Shown: positions 33,064 to 40,236 of the stretch, one piece after another
Layout of the letters: each line of letters opens with the position of its first letter
How positions within the stretch are numbered: position 1 is the first letter of the stretch
Assembly: GCA_017631875.1 (NCBI GenBank)
Contig: JAGBSL010000034.1
Coordinates: forward strand, 1-45,609
Direction of reading: 5' to 3'
Length of the DNA stretch: 45,609 nucleotides
Source: Bacteroidales bacterium
GTDB lineage: Bacteria > Bacteroidota > Bacteroidia > Bacteroidales > UBA932
Made by a program: the position numbers and the translations under genes
Notes under the pieces: model-generated
The model's database searches: none
The model's input: only the letters and a program-made list of their open reading frames with translations
What the model was told of the DNA's origin: nothing

Positions 33064-33101
33064 ATCGTCTCGGAAAAATCACATTGTTTTTCCGAGACGA
33101 T
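33064..33101. repeat. RAYT-type palindrome 5
   Basis: ATCGTCTCGGAAAAA (33064-33078) and its exact reverse complement (33087-33101), loop TCACATTG. It lies between the convergent RAYT and ROK genes. Confidence 0.88.
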
Positions 33102-33163
33102 GATATTGGGTTTACTGTAGGTGTCCGTTACCCGTAGATATTGCCTCCCGAAAAGGGAAAGGG

Positions 33164-34267
33164 TTATCTGCTGAGCTGATGCAGGGCAAAGGCGTAGGCG
33201 CCGAGTGAGACGGCCTTGTTGGCTCCGATCTTCGAGAGGGCCACGCCGATGCGCTTCTGCGGGTCGTATGTGACTTCGATCTCGCTGTTGTAGATCTTGA
33301 GCTGGCGCTGCTCTCCCTTGAGGAACTGTCTGAGCTCTTCCTTGTCATCAAGATCGTATACCTTGCTGGCGAGCTTGTTGATTTCCTCGCCGTTGAGGCG
33401 CTTCATCTTGCCTCTGATGCTCTCGAACATAGAATCCTTGATGTATTTATATGCTCCCGAGAGTCCGCCTCCGATCACTACCAGTCCGTCTATGATGGAT
33501 ACTGTCATTGCTATGACATCTCCCAAAGCCGCTCCAAGCTGCGCGAACGCTCCCTTTGCCGCTTCCATGTCACCTTCCTTCACGCCCTCTGCGATCTCGA
33601 AGATGTCCTTTGGAGACAATCCATGATCAGGGTTGCCGCTCAGTTCGCCGTACATTCTCTTGACCGCTCTGATGGAGATACCCTCCTCTGCAATCACGTC
33701 AGGACGTCCTTTCAAAGGAATGCTGAACATCTCGATACATGAGTTGTCACCTCTGTTGAGCTGTCCGTTCGCAACCACACCGATACCGAGTCCTGTTCCG
33801 AGGGTGAATCCCACAAGGTTCCTGTATCTCTTCCTGTTACCATAATCGTCAAGCATCTCGTTCACTTCCGGAAGAAGACCGCCGAGGGCCTCACCGTAGG
33901 CATAGAGGTCTCCGTCGTTGTTGATGTATACAGGCATGCTGAACTTCTTCTTGAGATATGGTCCGAGGGCCACTCCCTCACGGAATGCAGGGAAGTTGAG
34001 CAGCTGGCCTCCGATGATGCCGTTAGGATAGTCGGCAGGACCTGGGAATGCGAAGCTGATCGCCGCAGGACGCTCGTCCAGCTGGTCGATGATGGTCCTG
34101 AAGCCCTCTACCATTGTGCTGAGACACTTGTCCAGATCGTCAGCATAGGCTGGGAGAGTAAGAGGCTCGACGATGAATTCTCCTCTCTGCATGGCTCCGA
34201 AAACCATGTTTGTACCTCCTGTATCAAGGGTCAGGATGATGCGGGGGTCTGTGGTATAGCTTATCAT
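33164..34267 (-). CDS. ROK family sugar kinase, lacking the zinc motif
   Basis: 367 residues, cytoplasmic. An ATP-binding LTLDTGGTN (residues 13-20) and the catalytic Asp in INNDGD (about D118) match the ROK family, as does FTLGTGLGIGVV (about 154-165) and VVIGGGLSG. The usual CxCGxxGCxE zinc-binding signature is absent: the expected place reads RGDNSCIEMFSIPLKGR. This marks an atypical ROK member. It likely phosphorylates a hexose such as glucose, mannose or an amino sugar. It lies 55 nt downstream of the mannosidase genes on the same strand, so a role in using released mannose is a reasonable inference. A -7-like box in the gap suggests it can also be transcribed separately. Confidence 0.88.
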   Translation of the reverse strand: MISYTTDPRIILTLDTGGTNMVFGAMQRGEFIVEPLTLPAYADDLDKCLSTMVEGFRTIIDQLDERPAAISFAFPGPADYPNGIIGGQLLNFPAFREGVALGPYLKKKFSMPVYINNDGDLYAYGEALGGLLPEVNEMLDDYGNRKRYRNLVGFTLGTGLGIGVVANGQLNRGDNSCIEMFSIPLKGRPDVIAEEGISIRAVKRMYGELSGNPDHGLSPKDIFEIAEGVKEGDMEAAKGAFAQLGAALGDVIAMTVSIIDGLVVIGGGLSGAYKYIKDSMFESIRGKMKRLNGEEINKLASKVYDLDDKEELRQFLKGEQRQLKIYNSEIEVTYDPQKRIGVALSKIGANKAVSLGAYAFALHQLSR

Positions 34268-34286
34268 AATTGTGCGGTTAGTTCTA

Positions 34287-34294
34287 CGAAGATA
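34287..34294 (-). promoter_or_regulatory. Candidate -7 box (TATCTTCG) for the ROK kinase
   Basis: Same octamer as at 295-302, 20 nt upstream of the ROK start. No -33 element is evident. Confidence 0.35.
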
Positions 34295-34312
34295 GTTAAA
34301 TTTTTGGAATAT

Positions 34313-34340
34313 AGATCCTTCACTATCGTTCAGGATGACA
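34313..34340. repeat. REP-like repeat overlapping the GH92 stop codon
   Basis: AGATCCTTC, then ACTATC, then GTTCAGGATGACA: an imperfect inverted pair of a third Bacteroidota repeat type. It supplies the final residues CHPER and the TAG of the GH92 gene. Confidence 0.65.
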
Positions 34341-36566
34341 GTCAGACGTCATCTTGAAGTCGATGACTGCTCCGGCAGCCAGGTGCTTATGCTTGAAGAA
34401 ACTCTCATTCCATTTGCTGCAATTGACCTTCATGCTGCGTACATATCTGTTTTCAGGCCCGTTGTCCGGTGCATTGATCTCGAGGTCACAGCCGTTTTCA
34501 AGGTGTACGACAGCCTTCTTGAACAGAGGAGCGCCTACAGCGTATTCGTCCGAACCAGGACATACCGGATAGAATCCCAGTGCGGAGAATACATACCACG
34601 CTGAAGTCTGGCCGTTGTCCTCGTCGCCGCAATATCCGTCAGGAGTCGCGCTGTAGAGCCTGTCCATTACCTCGCGTACCCATTTCTGGGTCTTCCATGG
34701 CTGTCCGGCCCAGTTGTAGAGGTAGATCATGTGCTGCGCCGGCTGGTTGCCGTGGGCATAGTTACCCATGTCAGCAACCTGCATCTCAGTGATTTCATGG
34801 ATACGGTATCCATAGTAGCTGTCGTCGTAGATCGGCGGAACGACGAACACGGAGTCAAGCATGGAGGCGAATTCATGAGCACCGCCCATCGCCTCCATGA
34901 GGCCGTCCACGTCGTGGAACACAGACCATGTATAGTGCCATGCGTTGCCCTCTGTGAAGGCCCCGCCCCATTTGTACGGGCTGAACGGTTCCTGGAATGT
35001 GCCGTCGAGATTGCGTCCGCGCATGAGATTGTGCGACGGGTCGAACACGTTCTTCCAGTTGCCCGAGCGTGCCTCCCACTTAGCGATCTCCTCGGCAGGT
35101 CGGCCGAGTTTCTTCGCCAGCTGTAGGATACACCAGTCGTTGTATGCGTATTCCAGGGTGCGGGCAACATTTTCATGGATCCCCACATTATATGGAATGT
35201 AACCGATGGTGTTGTAGTATTCATGTCCGAGACGGCCGGTCGAGTTGACCGTAGGGTGGACGTGCTCAGTGCCATATACGATGCAGTCATAAAGCGTCTG
35301 CCAGTCCTCTCTCGGAGTGATGCCTTTCAATATGGCATCTGCAACCACAGATGCGGAATTGTTGCCGACCATGCAGCCTCTGTGGCCCGGGCTGGCCCAT
35401 TCTGGAAGGAACTCATTCTCACGGGCGATGTTGGCCAGGCCCTGCTGAATCTCCTCATTCACAGAAGGATACACGAGGTTAAGTAGAGGGAAGAGTGCGC
35501 GGAATGTGTCCCAGAATCCTGTGTCTGTATAGAGGTAGCCGTCGCATACTTCTCCGTTGTAAGGGCTATAGTGGATAGGCTTGCCGGTCTCATCGATTTC
35601 ATAGAACTTGCGAGGGAAAAGGGTAGCACGATACAGGCAAGAGTAGAATGTCCTGTACTGCTCTTCGGTTCCGCCACCGACCTCGATGCGGCCGAGGACC
35701 TCGTTCCAACGGTCCCGTCCCGCTTCCTTGACCTGCGCGAGAGTGCGGCCTTCCACCTCCTTGAAGTTGGTCCATGCCTGATCGAGGGATATGAAAGATG
35801 ATGCGGCCTTGACGCTGACCTTCTCGCCGCGTGAAGTCTTGAAGCTTACGGATGCAATGATACGGTCGCCTTCAAGTTCGCTGGCCCCCTCTGCTGGAGC
35901 TGCAGGTCCGTCATAAAGCCTCCAGCTTTCAAACGGCTTGTCGAACTGCAACACAAACCAGTTCTTGAAATTATCAGGCACACCGCCGCTGTTTTTGGTC
36001 GTGTAACCGACGATTGCGTTGCGCTCCGGCAGTACCTTTATATATGAACCCTGGTCGAAGGCGTCTATGACCACTCCGGATGTTTCGCTTTCAGGGAAAG
36101 TGAACTCGAAGACGGCAGCGCGCTCGGTAGGGGAGAGCTCTACATTGATGTCATGGTCAGCCAGATAGACCTGATAGTAATACGGCTTTGCAGTCTCGCT
36201 CTTGTGTGAAAAATAGCTGGCGCGGGCATTTTCGTCCACATCAGCGGCGTCGCGCACCGGCATGATGGCGAACTGGCCGTAGTCATTGATCCATGGCGAA
36301 GGCTGGTGTGTCTGCTTGAAGCCGCGGATCCAGTTCTGGTCGTACCTGTATGCCCATCCGTCGCCCATCCTTCCTCCCTGCGGGGTCCAGAAGTTCATTC
36401 CCCATGGCAGCGCCACAGCGGGGTAGGTGTTGCCCGTTGAGAAGGCATGATGCGAAAGCGTGCCGGTCAGCGTGGACACATAGTCCACAGGCTCGCTCAC
36501 AGTCTCTACATATTCGCTGCATCCTGCAAGCATGAGCGCCGCTAAAATATATAATGTTTTTTTCAT
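34323..36566 (-). CDS. GH92 alpha-mannosidase, alpha-1,2 signature
   Basis: 747 residues from the ATG at 36566 (MKKTLYILAALMLAGC, Cys16); a longer open frame reaching 36887 lies inside the upstream gene and is rejected. GH92 enzymes are Ca-dependent inverting exo-alpha-mannosidases. Motifs: TEGNAWHYTW (E539, expected general acid), GYRIHEITEM (H590-E591), YAHGNQP, and CGDEDNGQTSAW (D648, D650, expected base region). The intervals match those I recall for the alpha-1,2-mannosidase BT3990 (Glu533, His584-Glu585, Asp642, Asp644) exactly, so alpha-1,2 specificity is likely. Its start overlaps the stop of the GH92-GH125 gene by one base (TGATG), so translation is coupled. The last residues come from a repeat. 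Confidence 0.92.
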   Translation of the reverse strand: MKKTLYILAALMLAGCSEYVETVSEPVDYVSTLTGTLSHHAFSTGNTYPAVALPWGMNFWTPQGGRMGDGWAYRYDQNWIRGFKQTHQPSPWINDYGQFAIMPVRDAADVDENARASYFSHKSETAKPYYYQVYLADHDINVELSPTERAAVFEFTFPESETSGVVIDAFDQGSYIKVLPERNAIVGYTTKNSGGVPDNFKNWFVLQFDKPFESWRLYDGPAAPAEGASELEGDRIIASVSFKTSRGEKVSVKAASSFISLDQAWTNFKEVEGRTLAQVKEAGRDRWNEVLGRIEVGGGTEEQYRTFYSCLYRATLFPRKFYEIDETGKPIHYSPYNGEVCDGYLYTDTGFWDTFRALFPLLNLVYPSVNEEIQQGLANIARENEFLPEWASPGHRGCMVGNNSASVVADAILKGITPREDWQTLYDCIVYGTEHVHPTVNSTGRLGHEYYNTIGYIPYNVGIHENVARTLEYAYNDWCILQLAKKLGRPAEEIAKWEARSGNWKNVFDPSHNLMRGRNLDGTFQEPFSPYKWGGAFTEGNAWHYTWSVFHDVDGLMEAMGGAHEFASMLDSVFVVPPIYDDSYYGYRIHEITEMQVADMGNYAHGNQPAQHMIYLYNWAGQPWKTQKWVREVMDRLYSATPDGYCGDEDNGQTSAWYVFSALGFYPVCPGSDEYAVGAPLFKKAVVHLENGCDLEINAPDNGPENRYVRSMKVNCSKWNESFFKHKHLAAGAVIDFKMTSDCHPER

Positions 36567-39500
36567 CAGATTATATTGTTCAATACGTGTAGTCTGCCGT
36601 CGTCGATGATCTTCAGGATGAGTTCTCCGAAGAGGGTGTTCTGCCATGCGAACCATTCGCGGGTGAAGACCTCGCTGTCGTGCTTGTAGAACGACTCGTG
36701 CATGAAGCCGGTGCCGGCGTCTGTGGTCATCAGCTGGCAGATGCAGTCGCGGATCTCCTCGTCGTCGTCCGACGTGAATGCCTTCATCATGATGCTCATA
36801 GGCCAGATGACATCCGACATGATGTGTGGTCCGCCGATGCCTTCGCCCGCAGCTCCGCGGTGGAAATACGGATTGGCTTCGCTCCATACGAAACGGCGTG
36901 TATTCATGTAAACGGGGTCATCAGCAGGCACGTCTCCGAGATAGCTCATAGCCAGAAGCGACGGCACGTTGGCATCGTCCATCAGGAACCGGCTGCCGAA
37001 TCCGTCCACTTCGTAGGCATATATCTTTCCGAATTCAGGGTGTTCATAAACGGCGTATTCCTTCAATGCCTTTTCGACCTCTGAGGCCAGCGAGAGGCAC
37101 TCTGCAGCAAGTTCAGGGTCTTCATTCACTTCGGAAAGTATCTCCGCAGCCTTGCGTAAAGAGCTTACCGCCATAAAGTTAGATGGGACGAGGAACTCGA
37201 ATGTAGTCGCATCGTCAGAGGGACGGAAGGCTGATGCTATGAGGCCAACGGGGTTCACCGGATTGCCCTTTCCGACAACGCATTTGGTGTCCAGCTGACG
37301 GTCGGTAACTCGCAGGAATCTATATCTGCCAGGGCCATCCTTGCGCTGCTGCTCTCTCATAACAGCTACCATCTTGCTGATCGCCTCGTACCATGTGGAA
37401 TCGAAAATAGTGTCGTCTCCCGTCTTCTTCCAGTATTCATATGCAAGGCGGATAGGGTAGCAGTGCGAGTCCAGTTCCCACTTGCGCTCAAAAACATATG
37501 GGTTAGCTGCAGGCCAGTCTGTCTCATTAGCTGCGCCCACAGGGTCGACATTGAATGCATTTGCATACGGGTCTATGCAGATACATTTGAACTGTCTTCT
37601 GATTACACCTGCAATCATCTTGCGAAGCGCCGGATCATCGTTTACATAGCGGACGTATGGCCATACCTGCGCTCCCGAGTCGCGCAGCCACATGGCAGGG
37701 ATGTCTCCCGTATATACGAACGTATCCGGCAGACCTTCAGAGTCCTCGTCATAGTGGACCGTAGTGTCGAGAGTGTTCGGGTAGCAGTTCGCGAACATCC
37801 AGCGAAGGCGGGGATTCTCCAGCAGTCCGCATACCCTTTCGATTTCCTGCTCCACAGCTTCGGATGTGAACAGACGGTCCTCCACGAGAGGGCGCTGGTC
37901 CTCATATGTTTCCGGTTCGGAAGCGCAGTACCACACCTTCGGCTCCGAGCCCATCGTGATGATGAGCTCTCCGCCTGCGGCGATGTCCTTATGCTCTATA
38001 TAACCCTTTGTATATGCCTTTCCGTTGAGGGTGATGCTCTGGATGTACTTGTTTTCGGAGCTGCTGCCCTCCGCAATGATCCTGAAAGTACCGCCGTCAA
38101 CCTCGATCTCAGCCTTGTCGAAGAGCGGCGTTCCGAACCAGTAGCGTCCCGATGCCGGTTCGACCTCATAGAATCCGAGTGAAGAGAGAATGTACCACGA
38201 TGACATCTGTCCCACATCCTCGTTGCCCGAAAGTCCGTCAGGCTCAGCACTATAGAGTGTCGCGAGAACTTCGCGGACCTTATTCGCAGTCTTCCATGGC
38301 TGACCTGCCATAGTGTAGAAGTAAAGGATATGGTGGCTTGGCTCGTTGCCGTGGGCATATTGTCCGATGAGTCCGGAAATGTCCGGTGATGACTCTGCTC
38401 CTTCTATTACAGAAGACACGACAAAGAGCGAATCAAGCTTGTCAAGGAATGCGTCCTTGGTGCCGAAACAGCTTACAAGACCTCTGAAATCATGTGGCAC
38501 GAGCCATGTGTACTGCCATCCGTTACCCTCGCAGTAGTCGTCTGCGCGGTGGGTCGATGCGAACGGGCTGTATTCCGTGCGGAACCTTCCTCTGCTGTCC
38601 TTTCCCCTGATGAATCCGAGTTCATGGTCGAACAGGTCTACGTATGACTTGCTTCTGTTGAGGAAATGCTGGTAGTCATCTTCCTTTCCGAGCACCTTTG
38701 CGGCGTTTGCCAGGGCGCCGTCAGCCAGGGCGTACTCAAGGTCATACGCCACGGACTCATTCATGAGGTCGCATGGGATGTATCCGTATTTCATCCTATG
38801 CTCCTGACCTCTGTCCGGTCTGAGGGCAGAAGCCTTCATAGCCTCAAAGGCGAGTTCATAGTCAATTCCCGGGAACCTCTTTACAATAGCGTCGGCCACA
38901 GGGATGATTCCTGGATTTCCGACCATGCAGTTGGTCTCGCAGCCATGCAGATGCCATACAGGGAGTTTGCCCTGCTCCTTGTAGATAGCGAGCATGGTGT
39001 TGATCATGTCTGTGTATCGCTCGCTCTGGAAGATGCTGTAAAGCGGCATCGCTGCCCTGTAAGTGTCCCAGAGTGAGAAGGTTGTATATGTCTGATAGCC
39101 AGGGTTTTCGTGCTCCTGTCCGTCTGCCCCTCTGTAGCATCCATTCACGTCGCAGAACGTAGATGGAGCGATCATAGCGTGGTAAAGGGCGGTGTAGAAT
39201 ATCTTCAGAGCCTCATTGTCCTTGCCCTCTACCTTTATCTTTCCAAGCTCATGGTTCCATGCCTGATCGGCAGCCTTGGCAGTCGCCTCAAAGTCCCATC
39301 CAGAAAGTTCCGCCTTCATATTGGCGTATGCTCCCTCCATGCTTACAGGTGAGAGCGCTACCTTCATCATGATCTGCTCCTGCGGCTCTGCTTCAAAGTA
39401 TGCATGAGCGAAGGCTGCCATGTCCTTGAATTCGTCCTGCCATATCTGGATGTCGCCTCTGATGACCTTGAAATCCTTGAACGGCTTTGAAAACTCGGCG

Positions 39501-40162
39501 TAGAAATACACCTTCTGGTCGTCAGCCCAGCCTCGCGAGTACCTGTATCCCCTCAGCGCCTGTCCGTTCGGGTCCGGCTGTCCGGTCATAGGGTCAACCC
39601 TTTCAATCTGGGCATCCATAGGCCTATCCCAGCATCCTCCGTTCATGAGGTTGATGACGATGCCGGCCTCTTCCGACTGCGGGAAGGTGTAGCGGTGCAG
39701 GCCCACGCGGTTGGTGGCGGTCATCTCCGCAGTAATGCCGTAGCGGGTCAGAGGCACGCTGTAGTAGCCCGGTCTCGCCACCTCGCGGCTGCGGTCAGCG
39801 TATGACCACATTCCTGTAGACGGATCCTCCTCGCGTCCACGACCGTATGTAACCTCGCCGACCACCGGCATCACGGTGATGTCGAACAGGTCTCCGATAC
39901 CGGTTCCGCTGAGGTGCGTGTGCGAGAATCCGATCACCGTCGAGTCGCTGTCATGGTAGCCCGAGCACCAGTCCCACTCCTGCGGGATGCTCGTCGGTCC
40001 GAGCTGCACCATTCCGAACGGCACGTTCGCTCCTACGAACACATGTCCGTGTCCGCCGCTGCCGATCTTCGGGTCGACGTAGTCTGTGTAACTGGTTATT
40101 TCGTAGTTTGGCGTGCAGCCAAGCACCAACAGTGCGGCAATTGCTAATTTTATCTGGCGCAT
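36566..40162 (-). CDS. GH92-GH125 fusion mannosidase, lipoprotein
   Basis: 1198 residues carrying two glycosidases. Lipoprotein signal MRQIKLAIAALLVLGC (Cys16). Residues about 25-750 are a complete GH92 domain (YVDPKIGSGGHGHVFVGAN, CEGNGWQYTW with E545, YAHGNEPSHH, GNEDVGQMSSW with D649). Residues about 762-1198 are a full-length GH125 domain (GDIPAMWLRDSGAQVWPY, RRQFKCICIDPYANAFN). Its D983/D984 (RPSDDATTF) and E1156 (MHESFYKHD) lie at domain positions that fit the catalytic Asp and Glu known in GH125. GH92 removes alpha-1,2/1,3-linked mannose and GH125 alpha-1,6-linked mannose, so one protein could strip branched mannan. The GH92 half lacks the His-Glu pair of alpha-1,2 enzymes. A terminator stands upstream at 40189. 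Confidence 0.93.
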   Translation of the reverse strand: MRQIKLAIAALLVLGCTPNYEITSYTDYVDPKIGSGGHGHVFVGANVPFGMVQLGPTSIPQEWDWCSGYHDSDSTVIGFSHTHLSGTGIGDLFDITVMPVVGEVTYGRGREEDPSTGMWSYADRSREVARPGYYSVPLTRYGITAEMTATNRVGLHRYTFPQSEEAGIVINLMNGGCWDRPMDAQIERVDPMTGQPDPNGQALRGYRYSRGWADDQKVYFYAEFSKPFKDFKVIRGDIQIWQDEFKDMAAFAHAYFEAEPQEQIMMKVALSPVSMEGAYANMKAELSGWDFEATAKAADQAWNHELGKIKVEGKDNEALKIFYTALYHAMIAPSTFCDVNGCYRGADGQEHENPGYQTYTTFSLWDTYRAAMPLYSIFQSERYTDMINTMLAIYKEQGKLPVWHLHGCETNCMVGNPGIIPVADAIVKRFPGIDYELAFEAMKASALRPDRGQEHRMKYGYIPCDLMNESVAYDLEYALADGALANAAKVLGKEDDYQHFLNRSKSYVDLFDHELGFIRGKDSRGRFRTEYSPFASTHRADDYCEGNGWQYTWLVPHDFRGLVSCFGTKDAFLDKLDSLFVVSSVIEGAESSPDISGLIGQYAHGNEPSHHILYFYTMAGQPWKTANKVREVLATLYSAEPDGLSGNEDVGQMSSWYILSSLGFYEVEPASGRYWFGTPLFDKAEIEVDGGTFRIIAEGSSSENKYIQSITLNGKAYTKGYIEHKDIAAGGELIITMGSEPKVWYCASEPETYEDQRPLVEDRLFTSEAVEQEIERVCGLLENPRLRWMFANCYPNTLDTTVHYDEDSEGLPDTFVYTGDIPAMWLRDSGAQVWPYVRYVNDDPALRKMIAGVIRRQFKCICIDPYANAFNVDPVGAANETDWPAANPYVFERKWELDSHCYPIRLAYEYWKKTGDDTIFDSTWYEAISKMVAVMREQQRKDGPGRYRFLRVTDRQLDTKCVVGKGNPVNPVGLIASAFRPSDDATTFEFLVPSNFMAVSSLRKAAEILSEVNEDPELAAECLSLASEVEKALKEYAVYEHPEFGKIYAYEVDGFGSRFLMDDANVPSLLAMSYLGDVPADDPVYMNTRRFVWSEANPYFHRGAAGEGIGGPHIMSDVIWPMSIMMKAFTSDDDEEIRDCICQLMTTDAGTGFMHESFYKHDSEVFTREWFAWQNTLFGELILKIIDDGRLHVLNNII

Positions 40163-40188
40163 AATGTATTGGTTATCAGTGCTTTGTT

Positions 40189-40222
40189 AAAACCGCGTGC
40201 CGCAAAAGGGGAGCACGCGGTT
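40189..40222 (-). terminator. Rho-independent terminator after the third GH92 gene
   Basis: On the minus strand AACCGCGTGC pairs with GCACGCGGTT (10 bp) and leads into TTTT. It lies in the 74-nt gap between the GH92 gene and the GH92-GH125 gene, so it may limit read-through. I see no clear -7 box for the next gene. Confidence 0.75.
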
Positions 40223-40236
40223 CTTGTAAGTTGTTG

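Noticed and set aside
30497..33101. Repeated palindromes considered as a CRISPR array
   Set aside because: Intervals are irregular, genes lie between copies, there are no spacers or cas genes, and a RAYT gene explains them better.
34730..34760. GH92 motif GNQP instead of GNEP, first read as loss of the catalytic acid and thus a mannosyl-phosphate enzyme
   Set aside because: Residue spacing shows the general acid is the Glu of TEGNAWHYTW, which is present. The GNQP position is about 69 residues later and is not the catalytic acid.
36567..36887. 107-residue N-terminal extension of the GH92 gene
   Set aside because: It lies in another frame of the GH125 domain, is Arg/His-rich, and an ATG with a lipoprotein signal begins at 36566.
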